DNA of 64,000 nt, taken from contig JAJZRO010000003.1 of NCBI GenBank assembly GCA_021802645.1, positions 62,001 to 126,000 on the forward strand, read 5' to 3'. Origin of the DNA: Deltaproteobacteria bacterium. Its GTDB lineage: Bacteria; Desulfobacterota; Desulfobulbia; Desulfobulbales; Desulfurivibrionaceae. How positions within the stretch are numbered: position 1 is the first letter of the stretch; each line of letters starts with the position of its first letter. A program made the translations under genes and the position numbers. The notes beneath the pieces are model-generated. The model saw only the letters and a list, made by a program, of their open reading frames with translations, was not told where the DNA came from and searched no databases. Below, one piece after another: positions 8,886-17,890 of this stretch.

Positions 8886-10142
8886 ATGACGATTGCAGAG
8901 ACCATCAAGAATCTGGCCATCGGGGCCAAGCGGGCGGCGCGCCAGGTGGCGAGCCTTTCCACCACCAGCAAGAACCGGGTGCTGCTCAAGATGGCCGAGG
9001 CGCTCGTGGCCAACAAGGCGATGATCCAGGCAGAAAACGAGAAGGATCTGGCCGCCGGCCGCGCCAAGGGACTCTCCGCCGCCATGCTCGACCGCCTGGC
9101 CCTCACCGACAAGACTATCGACAGCATGGTCACCGGCCTTACGGAGGTCGCGGCCCTGCCCGATCCGGTGGGCGAGATTTCCGAGATGGTGCAGCGGCCC
9201 AGCGGCATCACCGTGGGCCGCATGCGGGTGCCGCTCGGGGTGATCGCCATGATCTACGAATCGCGGCCCAACGTCACCGTCGATGCCGCCGCCCTCTGCC
9301 TCAAGGCGGGCAACGGTGTGGTGCTGCGGGGCGGTTCCGAGGCGATCCACTCCAATCTCGCCCTGGCCAAGGTGCTCCAGGAGGTGCTCTCGGCGGAAGG
9401 GATCAACCCGGCCGCGGTCCAGGTGATCCCGGTTACCGACCGCGAAGCGATCACCGCCATGCTCCAGCTTGAGGAGCAGATCGACTTGGTCATCCCCCGC
9501 GGTGGCGAGGGGCTGATCCGCTTTGTCTCGGAAAACTCGCGGATTCCGGTGCTCAAGCATTACAAGGGCGTCTGCCATGTCTTTGTCGACGAGAGCGGTG
9601 ATTTCGACATGGCGGTGCACATCATCATGAACGGCAAGACCCAGCGGCCCGGCGTCTGCAACGCCCTGGAGACTCTGCTGGTCCATCAGAATGCGGCCCC
9701 GGCCTTCCTGCCCCTCATTTGCGAGAAGCTCGCCGCCGCCAAGGTGGAGATCCGCGGCTGCGAACGGACCCGCGCCATCGTTCCCACTGTCACCCCGGCG
9801 TTGCCGACCGACTGGGGCATGGAGTTCCTCGACCTCATCCTGGCGGTGAAGGTGGTGGACAATCTCGACGCGGCCATGGACCACATCGTTCAGTACGGCT
9901 CGCTGCACACCGAGGCCATTGTCACCAACAACTACGCCCATGCGCAGCGCTTCCTGCGCGAGGTGGACGCCTCGGCGGTGATGGTCAACGCCTCGACCCG
10001 CTTCAACGACGGCGGCCAGTTCGGCCTCGGCGCCGAGATCGGCATCAGCACCACCAAGCTCCATGCCTACGGCCCCATGGGGTTGAAGGAGCTGACCACC
10101 AGGAAGTTCATCGTCTACGGCAGCGGGCAGGTGCGCAGCTAA
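8886..10142 (+). CDS. proA: Gamma-glutamyl phosphate reductase
   Basis: 418 residues from ATG 8886; GGAGG at 8873-8877 is well spaced for this start, whereas the in-frame GTG at 8880 lies too close. It is an aldehyde-dehydrogenase-fold enzyme with YESRPNVTVDAAALCLKAGN in the NADPH-binding region and the catalytic cysteine in GKTQRPGVCNALETLLV. It reduces glutamyl phosphate to glutamate semialdehyde, working directly after ProB. It lies 24 bases after proB and 7 bases before nadD. Confidence 0.96.
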   Translation: MTIAETIKNLAIGAKRAARQVASLSTTSKNRVLLKMAEALVANKAMIQAENEKDLAAGRAKGLSAAMLDRLALTDKTIDSMVTGLTEVAALPDPVGEISEMVQRPSGITVGRMRVPLGVIAMIYESRPNVTVDAAALCLKAGNGVVLRGGSEAIHSNLALAKVLQEVLSAEGINPAAVQVIPVTDREAITAMLQLEEQIDLVIPRGGEGLIRFVSENSRIPVLKHYKGVCHVFVDESGDFDMAVHIIMNGKTQRPGVCNALETLLVHQNAAPAFLPLICEKLAAAKVEIRGCERTRAIVPTVTPALPTDWGMEFLDLILAVKVVDNLDAAMDHIVQYGSLHTEAIVTNNYAHAQRFLREVDASAVMVNASTRFNDGGQFGLGAEIGISTTKLHAYGPMGLKELTTRKFIVYGSGQVRS

Positions 10143-10149
10143 GGCCGCC

Positions 10150-10830
10150 ATGGAGCGTTCCGCCTCGCTTGGCACCCGCGTCGGCATTCTGGGGGGCACC
10201 TTCGATCCGGTGCATCTGGGCCATCTGGCCCTGGCCACCGCGGCGCGCGCGCGTTTCGCCCTCGATACGGTGCTGTTCATTCCGGCCGCCCAGCCGCCTC
10301 ACAAACTTCGCACGCCGCTGGCCCCCTTTGCCGATCGGGTTGCCATGCTCCGTCTCGCCTTGGCCGGCGAGGAGGGATTGGCCATCTCCGAGATGGAGCG
10401 GGACCGGCCCGGCCCCTCCTACAGCATCGATACCCTGAAGGAGCTGCGCCAGCAACTGGGGGAGAGGGTGCACCTCTTCTTCTGCATCGGCATGGACGCC
10501 TTTGCCGAAATCACTTCCTGGAAGCACCATACCGAGCTCTTCCGCTACGCCGACTTCGTGGTGGTCGAGCGGCCGGCGGCCGGCGGCCTCGGGCTTGCCG
10601 AGTTTCTGGCGGCGGAACTGCCCCGCTTTCGCCCGGCGGGGGAGGGGAGCTGGCAGCATCCGGATGGCGGTTGCATCCATGCCCTGGCCATGGCGGATGT
10701 CCCGATCTCCTCGTCGTACATCCGCCAGCGGGTTGGCCGCGGCGAATCCGTTGCCGGCCTGGTGCCGGCGCCGGTGGCCGATTATCTTGCCGTCCATGGC
10801 CTCTATCGGGTGACCAAGGTTGGCGAGTGA
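10150..10830 (+). CDS. nadD: Nicotinate-nucleotide adenylyltransferase
   Basis: 226 residues. The nucleotidyltransferase signature GGTFDPVHLGHL (HxGH) lies at about residues 15-26, and the second ATP-binding motif appears as ISSSYIRQRV near the C-terminus. NadD adenylylates nicotinate mononucleotide in NAD synthesis. In many relatives nadD is followed by rsfS and gpmI; here the operon ends and the rsfS-gpmI pair is about 52 kb away at the end of the window. Confidence 0.95.
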   Translation: MERSASLGTRVGILGGTFDPVHLGHLALATAARARFALDTVLFIPAAQPPHKLRTPLAPFADRVAMLRLALAGEEGLAISEMERDRPGPSYSIDTLKELRQQLGERVHLFFCIGMDAFAEITSWKHHTELFRYADFVVVERPAAGGLGLAEFLAAELPRFRPAGEGSWQHPDGGCIHALAMADVPISSSYIRQRVGRGESVAGLVPAPVADYLAVHGLYRVTKVGE

Positions 10831-10870
10831 TGCCAGTGTTGCCCTTTTTGGCTGCCATGGCGGGCCTCGG

Positions 10871-10900
10871 TTGACGCGACGATTGCCGCTGCGCTAGAAT
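10871..10900 (+). promoter_or_regulatory. Promoter ahead of diguanylate cyclase gene
   Basis: TTGACG (10871-10876), an 18-base spacer and TAGAAT (10895-10900) match sigma-70 boxes in the gap between nadD and the GGDEF gene, 54 bases before its start. It separates that gene from the upstream biosynthetic run. Confidence 0.6.
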
Positions 10901-10953
10901 AAAAAAAATGCGCCGGCATCGGGCCAGACGCGGGAAGAAGGCGGCGGCAGGGC

Positions 10954-12534
10954 ATGCACCATAAGAGGCAGACGCAGCAAGAACCTTCCCGCCAGGAATC
11001 CAGGCCGGCAGGCCAATGTCCGCGGCCGGTGCCGCTTTTCTTCGTCATGATTGGGGCGGTCGCGGTTGCCGAGGGGGCGATCATGGTTCTTCTCAGCCAG
11101 TTGCCCCCAATGTCCGCCCTGGCCACCAGTCTTCTTGATGTGGCGCTGCTTGCCCTTGCCATTCTGCCGTTTTTCTATGTGATGTTGATGAAGCCCCTGT
11201 GCCGCGAGATACGGCGTCGTGAGGCAGCGGAGCTGGCGGCGGTGAGCGAGAAAGAGTTCCTCGACAAGGTCATCGATTCGCTTCCCTATCCTTTCTCGGT
11301 CATCGATGCCCACGACTATACCGTCCGGCTGGGAAACGCCAAGGCCATGGCCGGCGCGGATGGCCACCCGATGACGTGCCATGCCCTGAGCCATCATCAA
11401 TCCTTCCCTTGCTCCGGCGAGGAGCATCCCTGCCCGTTGCAACAGGTCAAGGCGACCGGAAAACCGGTGACGGTAGAGCATGTGCATCAGAATCAAGCGG
11501 GAGAACCGAGGATTTACGAAATTTACGGATTCCCTATCCTGGATGACGCCGGCCAGGTAACGCAGATGATCGAGGTCTCCATCGACATCACCGAGCGCCG
11601 GCGGGCGGAGAACCTGCTGCGGGAACAGAAGCGGTTCACGACCAAGCTTATCGAGTACTCATCCGTGCCCACCTTTGTCCTGGATGCGCAACACAACGTG
11701 TTGTTCTGGAACAAGCCCTGTGAAAAGATGACCGGCTTCAAGGCAAGCGAGATTGTCGGTACCAGGGACCATTGGCGGCCTTTCTACCAGCAGCGGCGGC
11801 CCTGCCTTGCCGATCTCGTTTTGGACGGCACCGGCGACCTCGGCGGCAACCTCTACGACTTTGTGGAGCACTCCAAGGTGCTGCCGCATGGCCTCCATGC
11901 CGAGGGCTGGTTCACGAACCTCAACGGCCATCGGCGTTATCTCGTCTTCGAGGCGGCGCCGATCTTCGACGAGGCGGGCAAGACGGTGGCGGCCATCGAG
12001 ACCTTGCGGGACATTACCGAACGCAAGGAGATGGAGGAGGCTCTGGCCTTCCAGGCCACCCGGGACGAGCTGACCGGCATCTACAACCGGCGCATGCTGG
12101 ACGAACTGCTCAAACGGGAGGTCGATCGGGCGCAGCGCTATCAGACCCCGTTTTCCCTCATCATGTTCGATCTCGATTACTTCAAGAACATCAACGATAC
12201 CTACGGCCATGATGTGGGAGACGCCGTGCTGCGCAGTGTCGCCGAGGCGATGCGGGGACAGATCCGGGTTACCGACCATCTCGGCCGTTGGGGTGGCGAG
12301 GAATTCATGTTGCTCGCGCCGGAGACGGTTCTGGCCCAGGCGGCGTTTCTGGCGGATAAGCTGCGGCGGCACGTGGAGCAGCACCATTTCGATCAGGTAA
12401 GCTCCATCACCATGAGCATCGGGGTGGGTGAATACCGCGCCGATGAGGGCGTGGACAGCCTGATCAAGCGGGTGGACGATGCCCTTTACCGGGCCAAAGA
12501 CTCGGGTCGCAATACCGTGGAAATCGCGGAGTAG
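10954..12534 (+). CDS. Membrane diguanylate cyclase, two PAS domains plus GGDEF
   Basis: 526 residues. Two hydrophobic helices (about 27-48 and 58-80) anchor it in the inner membrane. Two PAS domains follow (about 95-215 and 220-350), the first holding Cys142, Cys153 and Cys160 in a TCH...PC...HPCP pattern. The GGDEF domain (about 360-526) has an intact active site GGEEF and, five residues upstream, RVTD, an RxxD inhibitory I-site, so it should make cyclic di-GMP and be product-inhibited. No EAL domain. It has its own promoter and faces folE2 end to end with an 8-base gap. The signal is unknown; the cysteines suggest redox, metal or cofactor sensing. Confidence 0.9.
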   Translation: MHHKRQTQQEPSRQESRPAGQCPRPVPLFFVMIGAVAVAEGAIMVLLSQLPPMSALATSLLDVALLALAILPFFYVMLMKPLCREIRRREAAELAAVSEKEFLDKVIDSLPYPFSVIDAHDYTVRLGNAKAMAGADGHPMTCHALSHHQSFPCSGEEHPCPLQQVKATGKPVTVEHVHQNQAGEPRIYEIYGFPILDDAGQVTQMIEVSIDITERRRAENLLREQKRFTTKLIEYSSVPTFVLDAQHNVLFWNKPCEKMTGFKASEIVGTRDHWRPFYQQRRPCLADLVLDGTGDLGGNLYDFVEHSKVLPHGLHAEGWFTNLNGHRRYLVFEAAPIFDEAGKTVAAIETLRDITERKEMEEALAFQATRDELTGIYNRRMLDELLKREVDRAQRYQTPFSLIMFDLDYFKNINDTYGHDVGDAVLRSVAEAMRGQIRVTDHLGRWGGEEFMLLAPETVLAQAAFLADKLRRHVEQHHFDQVSSITMSIGVGEYRADEGVDSLIKRVDDALYRAKDSGRNTVEIAE

Positions 12535-12542
12535 GAGAGGGG

Positions 12543-13280
12543 TCAGCGGAGTTCGTCACTGTCCACGTAGGCGTAGGCGCTGTGCTTGTGGATCGATTCG
12601 AAGCTTTCCACCCCCACCGAGAACCAGGCAATACCCGGGTGGGCCAGGGCGGTCTCCGCCACCTTGCGCACCACGTCTTCGACGAACATCGGGTTGTCAT
12701 AGGCCCGCTCGGTGACGAATTTTTCGTCCGGCCGCTTGAGCAGGGCGAAGACCTCGCAGGAGGCGCCGGCCTCGGCCATGGCGATCAGCTCCTCCAGCCA
12801 GATGAAATCGGTGTATTTGACGTTGAGGTTCACTTCGCCCCGCTGGTTGTGGGCGCCCATCGCGCTGATCTCCTTGGAACAGGGGCACAGCGTGGTGACC
12901 GGCACCCAGACCGAGAGCATGAAATCCTCGTCCTGACCCACGCCGCCGGTGAAGCGGCAGGTATACTCCATCAGGCTCGGCGTGCCACTGACCGGCGCCC
13001 GCTTCTCGATGAAGTAGGGGAAGGTCATCTCCACATGGGCGGATTCGGCGCGCAGCCGTTCCTTGACCTCGACGAGCAGCCGGCGGAAGACGCGGTTGCT
13101 CATCTGGTCCTGGTACTTGTTCAGGACCTCGATGAAGGCGGTGACACAGCTGTCCCGGTATTCGCGGGGGAGGTTGGCCTGGAGGTCGATGCTGGCCACG
13201 GTCTGCTGAAGCGCCCCGGACTTTTCCCGGACGGTGATGGGGTAGCGGATGTTGGTGATGCCCACACTTTTGAGTTCCAT
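12543..13280 (-). CDS. folE2: GTP cyclohydrolase FolE2 (type IB)
   Basis: 245 residues on the minus strand. The motif TLCPCSKEIS carries the active-site cysteine of the COG1469 (GCYH-IB) family, and the rest (SAHVEMTFPYF, SVGVESFESIHKHSAYA) fits the tunnelling fold. It converts GTP to dihydroneopterin triphosphate, the first step to folate and queuosine. Type IB enzymes accept metals other than zinc, unlike FolE. The start gives MELKSVGITNIRYPI, slightly shorter at the N-terminus than some FolE2 proteins. No Zur-like palindrome was seen in front. It converges with the diguanylate cyclase gene. Confidence 0.93.
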   Translation of the reverse strand: MELKSVGITNIRYPITVREKSGALQQTVASIDLQANLPREYRDSCVTAFIEVLNKYQDQMSNRVFRRLLVEVKERLRAESAHVEMTFPYFIEKRAPVSGTPSLMEYTCRFTGGVGQDEDFMLSVWVPVTTLCPCSKEISAMGAHNQRGEVNLNVKYTDFIWLEELIAMAEAGASCEVFALLKRPDEKFVTERAYDNPMFVEDVVRKVAETALAHPGIAWFSVGVESFESIHKHSAYAYVDSDELR

Positions 13281-13288
13281 GATGCGCT

Positions 13289-13316
13289 CTTATAGCCGGT
13301 TTTCGCCGTGTCGCAA
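13289..13316 (-). promoter_or_regulatory. Possible folE2 promoter
   Basis: Read on the minus strand, TTGCGA (13311-13316), 16 bases and TATAAG (13289-13294) resemble sigma-70 boxes. They end only 8 bases before the annotated folE2 start, which would give a nearly leaderless mRNA, so either the message is leaderless, the true start is further in, or this is coincidental. Confidence 0.35.
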
Positions 13317-13440
13317 AGAAAAAGGTGCGTTTTTGCCGTGAAAACGGCAGATTGCCCGGTGGACAACGGTTGGAGAAGGGCATAGCCGAACAGCGGGAAG
13401 TGTGGTAGGCTGGGGCCAATCCGGCGTGGCACCGGCAGCA

Positions 13441-13833
13441 ATGACCGCAGACGAAAAAATCCGCATCGACAAGTGGCTGTGGGCGGCCCGCTTCTTCAAG
13501 ACCCGCTCTCAGGCGGCCGAAGCCGTGGCCGGCGGCAAGGTGCATGTGGCGGGCAATCGGGTCAAACCGGCCCGCGCCATCGCGGTCGGCGAGGAGGTGC
13601 GGATTCAGAAGGGGCCGTACGAGTTCGTGGTGACCGTGCTGGGGCTCGCCGGCCGCCGGCTCTCGGCACCCGAAGCGCAGCAGCTCTATCGCGAGAGCGA
13701 GGCCAGCGTCCAGCAGCGCGAGGCGGTGTACGAAGAACGGCGCCTGCGGCGGGAGGCCGGCATCGTCCCGCCACCGACCCGTCCCGGCAAGCGGGATCGG
13801 CGCCTCATTAAGAAATTCATCCGCAAGGATTAG
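13441..13833 (+). CDS. S4-domain RNA-binding protein, Hsp15/HslR-like
   Basis: 130 residues from ATG 13441, chosen because [19 protein letters not shown] is the standard beginning of this family. An S4 domain covers about residues 6-65; the tail is basic ([17 protein letters not shown]). Hsp15 of E. coli binds 50S subunits with stalled nascent chains and helps recycle them; a similar ribosome rescue role is inferred. It reads divergently from folE2 and is followed by the purine genes 104 bases later. Confidence 0.85.
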   Translation: MTADEKIRIDKWLWAARFFKTRSQAAEAVAGGKVHVAGNRVKPARAIAVGEEVRIQKGPYEFVVTVLGLAGRRLSAPEAQQLYRESEASVQQREAVYEERRLRREAGIVPPPTRPGKRDRRLIKKFIRKD

Positions 13834-13937
13834 GGTATCCTCCGCCGACCGCGGGAACCGGCTTCGCGCCGTTCCGGCACGGCCGTGGCCGAGGAAGAGA
13901 TGCACGTCAATTGCAACCAGGAGCAGAGGAGCAGGGC

Positions 13938-14555
13938 ATGAGAAAGGCAGAGCGCGCGTTGATCAGTCTGACCGACAAGTCGGGTATCGAGGATTTTGCC
14001 AGGGAGCTGGAAAAGTTGGGGATCGAGATCCTCTCCACCGGCGGCACCGCCAAGAAGATGCGGGAGAACGGCATCAAGGTGAAAGACGTCGCCGAATTCA
14101 CCGGCTTTCCCGAGATGCTCGACGGCCGGGTCAAGACCCTGCACCCCAAGGTGCACGGCGGCATCCTGGCGCAGAAGCACAACCCCGCTCATGTGAAGCA
14201 GATGGAGCAGCACGGCCTGCAACCCATCGACATCGTGGCGGTCAACCTCTACGCCTTCGAGAAGACCGTGGCCAACCCCGCCTGCACTTTGGCCGACGCC
14301 ATCGAGAATATCGACATCGGCGGCCCCACCATGCTGCGCTCCTCGGCCAAGAACTTCCGCGACGTGACCGTCATCGTCGATCCGGCCGACTATCCGCAGG
14401 TGCTCAAAGAACTTAAAGAACAGGGCAACACCACGCTCAAGACCCGCTTCCGCCTGGCGGTCAAGGTCTTCGAACTGACCTCCACCTACGATACCGCCAT
14501 TACCAAATGGCTCAAGACGGTGAACGTCGACACCAACCCCTACTTTGCGGAGTAA
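13938..14555 (+). CDS. purH: Stand-alone IMP cyclohydrolase (N-terminal PurH domain)
   Basis: 205 residues from ATG 13938, with AGGAG six bases upstream. The sequence matches only the MGS-like IMP cyclohydrolase half of bifunctional Pur[21 protein letters not shown] at the start, STGGTA, then [15 protein letters not shown], and [15 protein letters not shown]. The AICAR formyltransferase half (about 320 residues) is missing and the frame ends cleanly, with purN three bases later, so this looks like a natural single-domain enzyme rather than a truncation. It would close FAICAR to IMP. A separate AICAR formyltransferase must be encoded elsewhere; none is in this window. Confidence 0.9.
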   Translation: MRKAERALISLTDKSGIEDFARELEKLGIEILSTGGTAKKMRENGIKVKDVAEFTGFPEMLDGRVKTLHPKVHGGILAQKHNPAHVKQMEQHGLQPIDIVAVNLYAFEKTVANPACTLADAIENIDIGGPTMLRSSAKNFRDVTVIVDPADYPQVLKELKEQGNTTLKTRFRLAVKVFELTSTYDTAITKWLKTVNVDTNPYFAE

Positions 14556-14558
14556 GCC

Positions 14559-15131
14559 ATGCGCCTGGGCGTCCTGCTCTCCGGTTCCGGCCGGACCCTC
14601 GACAACTTCCACGAGCGCCTCCAGGCCGGCACCATGGCCGGCGAGATCGTGGTGGTGATCTCGAACACCGCCGACGCGCTGGGGCTTGCCAAGGCGAAGA
14701 ACTACGGCTATCCCGCTTTTGTCGCCAAGGGCAACGAGGCGATCAACGCCCTGATCGACGAATACAAGGTCGATCTGGTACTGCTGGCCGGCTTTCTCAA
14801 GCTCTATCAGCCGCCGGCTCGCCTGAAGAAGGCGGTGCTCAACATCCATCCCTCGCTGGTTCCTTCCTTCTGCGGGGCCGGCATGTACGGCATGAAGGTG
14901 CACCGGGCCGTGCACGCCCGCGGGGTGAAGGTGAGCGGCTGCACCGTCCATTTCGCCAACGAGGTTTACGACGAAGGGCCGATTGTGGTGCAGAAATGCG
15001 TGGCCCTGGCCGAAGGCGATACCCCCGAGGCGATTGCCGCCAAGGTCTTTGCCGTGGAGTGCGAGGCCTACCCGGAGGCGGTCAATCTGGTGGCCTCCCG
15101 CGGGGTGGACGCCTTCTGGCCCACGCCATAA
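14559..15131 (+). CDS. purN: Phosphoribosylglycinamide formyltransferase (divergent PurN)
   Basis: 190 residues. Formyltransferase catalytic features are present: NIHPSLVPSFCG contains the Asn and His, and CTVHFANEVYDEGPIV the Asp. The phosphate loop reads SGSGRTLDNF instead of the common SGNGSNLQA, so it belongs to a less usual PurN branch. It transfers a formyl group from 10-formyl-THF to GAR in purine synthesis. It lies three bases behind the IMP cyclohydrolase and is surely co-transcribed with it. Confidence 0.9.
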   Translation: MRLGVLLSGSGRTLDNFHERLQAGTMAGEIVVVISNTADALGLAKAKNYGYPAFVAKGNEAINALIDEYKVDLVLLAGFLKLYQPPARLKKAVLNIHPSLVPSFCGAGMYGMKVHRAVHARGVKVSGCTVHFANEVYDEGPIVVQKCVALAEGDTPEAIAAKVFAVECEAYPEAVNLVASRGVDAFWPTP

Positions 15132-15216
15132 TTCCCTTGAGTGTTGCTGGCCCGGTGGGGTAAGCTGATTGGGTAACCGGATGGCACAAGGCTCTCCGAG
15201 GCGAAGAGGTGCGGCG

Positions 15217-15753
15217 ATGGAAAGCAAGACGCGGGTGATGAGTGCGGAGGACATCGAGCGGTCCCTGAACCGGATCGCCATGCAGATCGCCGAGAACAAC
15301 CACGGCGTCGCCAACCTTGCCCTCATCGGCATCCATACCGGCGGCGTCTATCTGGCCCAGCGGCTCCAGCGCATCGTGCTGGAACGGGAAAAGATCACCC
15401 TGCCCACCGGCAGCCTCGACATCACCCTCTACCGGGACGACTGGAGCCTGGCCACCCAGAACCCGGTGCTGAAAAAGACCGACATCGATTTTCCCCTGGA
15501 GGAGCGGGTGGTGGTGCTGGTGGACGACGTGATCTATACCGGTCGCACCATCCGGTCGGCGCTGGATGCCATCATGGACCTGGGCCGGCCGCGTTGCATC
15601 CAGCTGGCGGCGCTGGTCGACCGCGGCGGCCGGGAGTTGCCGATCCAGCCTGATTACACGGGCATGGATATCCAGGTGGCCGACAACGAGCATGTCCATG
15701 TGTTGTTGCGGGAACACGACGGCAGCGACGAGGTATTGCTGATCCAGCGGTAG
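15217..15753 (+). CDS. pyrR: PyrR bifunctional regulator/uracil phosphoribosyltransferase
   Basis: 178 residues from ATG 15217 (MESKTRVMSAEDIERSL). The PRPP-binding loop VVLVDDVIYTGRTIRSA and the region LYRDDW are diagnostic for PyrR. The protein has uracil phosphoribosyltransferase activity and, in many bacteria, attenuates pyr operons by binding their leaders. No pyr gene or PyrR-type leader was noticed nearby, so its target lies elsewhere. Preceded by purN and followed 32 bases later by a histidine kinase gene. Confidence 0.92.
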   Translation: MESKTRVMSAEDIERSLNRIAMQIAENNHGVANLALIGIHTGGVYLAQRLQRIVLEREKITLPTGSLDITLYRDDWSLATQNPVLKKTDIDFPLEERVVVLVDDVIYTGRTIRSALDAIMDLGRPRCIQLAALVDRGGRELPIQPDYTGMDIQVADNEHVHVLLREHDGSDEVLLIQR

Positions 15754-15785
15754 AACCGTCTTCAAGCGAGCCGGGAGGCGGCAGG

Positions 15786-17189
15786 ATGGAGCCGAGCAGG
15801 GAAGACAGCGCAGCCGTGGAGCGGATCCGGCGGCGTATTCGCGAAAAAAGCGAGAGCTACCGGCGCTATAACTTTTCCGAGGCGCAGCACGCGCTGCTGC
15901 GGACCTTTTTCGACCTGGCGCAGGAATACGACGCCATGGAGGATTTCTACCGGGTCTGCGTACTCGCGCCCCATGAATTTCTTGGGGTCGAGAGCCGTCT
16001 GTATGTTCTCGACCAGGCCCGGCAGCACCTGCAACTGGTATGCAGCAGTACCACCGGCCTTGTCCAGCCGCCGCAGGATGCGCCTCCGGTGCTGCGGCTG
16101 ACCTGCGCTACCTACGAGCTTGGCGACTCCTGTTTCGTGCCGATCCACCGCAAACCATCGGTCATTGAAAATGGCGGTGGTCGGCGTGATCTCACCGAGC
16201 TGGTCCTCGGCATGCTGGAGGTCTATCCGGCCTCGCGGCTTACCACCGCCGACCGTTTCTTCCTGCGCAAGTACTCCAACCGCATCGGCTACAACCTCCA
16301 CAACCGCTTCATCGCCCAGCAGAACATCCGCCACCTCAAGTTCATCAACAACCTGGTGATGGACATCGAGCACAACGTCATCACCCCCAACATGTACTTC
16401 AAGCATCTCTTCAACCAGCTCCGCAAGCGAATCAAGGAACTGGAGGAGGTGAAGAAGCGTTTCGAACAACTCAAGGCCACGGCGAAACCGGAGGGAGCGG
16501 CCTGTGAGGACCTCAGCCAGCGACTGGCCGCCCTTTACGACGACCTGTCGGCCAATCATCATGAGCTCCAGGAGCATCACGCCCATTACAGCCTCTTTCT
16601 TGAAAGCCTCTTCCGGCGCGACCATTTTCGTAAAGGCCACCTGGTGCTGCGGCCCAAGAGCTGCTCCATCGAAAAGGAGATCATCATCCCGCAACTGGAG
16701 CATTACGTGGGTCGGCTCGAAAGGCGTGGCATCGTGGTCGAACAGCCCCGCGACATGATCGACGAGGAGGTTCCGCTGGTGGTCGATGTGGGGCTGTTGT
16801 CGCAGGTCTATGCCAATCTTTTTTCCAATGCCGTGAAGTACACCGACGAGATTGTCGACCACCACGGCATCCGCAAGCGGGCCATGGCCTATGGCCGGGA
16901 ATACCTGCGCGGTTTCTTCGGACCCGGCAAGGATGCCATCAAGTTCAACGTCTTCACCACCGGTCGCCACCTCAGCGATGAAGAGGCCGGCTCCATTTAC
17001 AAGGACGGCTTTCGCGGCGAACGCGGCAAGGAGGAGCCCGGCACCGGCCATGGCCTCGCCTTTGTCAAACATGTGGTGGAGATCCACGGCGGCATGGTAG
17101 GGTACGAGCCGACCGCAGAGGGCAACAACTTCTACTTCATCCTGCCGCTCTCCGATGGTGCCGGCGATGAGGCGGCCCGGCAGGGCTAG
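15786..17189 (+). CDS. Cytosolic sensor histidine kinase-like protein
   Basis: 467 residues with no membrane helix. The N-terminal 190 residues look like a degenerate GAF-like sensor. A dimerisation segment holds MDIEHNVITP, with His as a possible phospho-acceptor, followed by a long coiled helix (RKRIKELEEVKKRFEQLK). The ATPase domain has an N box (YANLFSNAVKYTDE) and a G2 box (GTGHGLAFVKHVVEIHGG), separated by an unusual insertion (HHGIRKRAMAYGREYLRGFF) where the G1 box is normally found. ATP binding may therefore be atypical. No response regulator is adjacent. It is followed five bases later by a rhomboid gene. Confidence 0.8.
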   Translation: MEPSREDSAAVERIRRRIREKSESYRRYNFSEAQHALLRTFFDLAQEYDAMEDFYRVCVLAPHEFLGVESRLYVLDQARQHLQLVCSSTTGLVQPPQDAPPVLRLTCATYELGDSCFVPIHRKPSVIENGGGRRDLTELVLGMLEVYPASRLTTADRFFLRKYSNRIGYNLHNRFIAQQNIRHLKFINNLVMDIEHNVITPNMYFKHLFNQLRKRIKELEEVKKRFEQLKATAKPEGAACEDLSQRLAALYDDLSANHHELQEHHAHYSLFLESLFRRDHFRKGHLVLRPKSCSIEKEIIIPQLEHYVGRLERRGIVVEQPRDMIDEEVPLVVDVGLLSQVYANLFSNAVKYTDEIVDHHGIRKRAMAYGREYLRGFFGPGKDAIKFNVFTTGRHLSDEEAGSIYKDGFRGERGKEEPGTGHGLAFVKHVVEIHGGMVGYEPTAEGNNFYFILPLSDGAGDEAARQG

Positions 17190-17194
17190 CCGTC

Positions 17195-17890
17195 ATGTTC
17201 CCGCTCAAAGATGACGTGCCCGCCGACCATGTCCCGGCGGTGAACCTGCTGCTCATCGCCGTCAACGTCCTGATTTTTCTCTACCAACTCACCCTGGGGC
17301 GCGACGGGATGGAGGCGTTCCTCTATCATTACGGCTTTATCCCGGCCCGTTTTTCCGGCGGGGCCGAGGGGCCGCCGCTGTTGCCGGTCTTCACCTCCAT
17401 GTTCCTGCACGGCAGCCTGCTTCATGTCCTTGGCAACATGTGGATGCTGTGGATTTTCGGTGACAACGTCGAGGATCGCATGGGTCATGGTCGTTATCTG
17501 CTTTTCTACCTCCTCTGCGGGGTGGCGGCGGTGATGGTCCAGACCTGGTCGGCGCCGCATGCCACGGTGCCGATGATCGGGGCGAGCGGCGCCATCGCCG
17601 GGGTACTCGGCGCCTATTTCCTGCTCTTCCCCAGGGCGCGCATTCTTACCTTTGTGCCGATCTTCATCTTCTTCTACCTTTTTGAGATACCGGCGGTCTT
17701 CTTCATCGGCTTCTGGTTCGTCCTCCAATTCCTTCAGGGTACCACGCAGCTTGGCAGCAGCAGTGGTGCGGCGGGCGGGATTGCCTGGTGGGCGCATGTC
17801 GGCGGTTTTGTCGGCGGCATGGTGCTGGTGCGTTTCTTTGTCCGTAACTTTCGGCGCCAGCCCTTCTTTGCCGGGGAGGGAGAGGCATGA
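17195..17890 (+). CDS. Rhomboid family intramembrane serine protease
   Basis: 231 residues with six or so membrane helices. The catalytic pair is visible: Ser131 in GASGAIAG and His201 in WWAHVGGFVGG. The LHVLGNMWMLWIFGDNVED region (helix 2, with the conserved HxxxN) is also typical. It cleaves substrates within the inner membrane; substrates are unknown. Its stop overlaps the start of the U32 protein gene (ATGA at 17887-17890), so they are translationally coupled. Confidence 0.93.
   Translation: MFPLKDDVPADHVPAVNLLLIAVNVLIFLYQLTLGRDGMEAFLYHYGFIPARFSGGAEGPPLLPVFTSMFLHGSLLHVLGNMWMLWIFGDNVEDRMGHGRYLLFYLLCGVAAVMVQTWSAPHATVPMIGASGAIAGVLGAYFLLFPRARILTFVPIFIFFYLFEIPAVFFIGFWFVLQFLQGTTQLGSSSGAAGGIAWWAHVGGFVGGMVLVRFFVRNFRRQPFFAGEGEA

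Noticed and set aside
7560-10280. 906-codon minus-strand open frame across obg, proB, proA and nadD
   Set aside because: It spans four clear genes on the opposite strand and has no family features.
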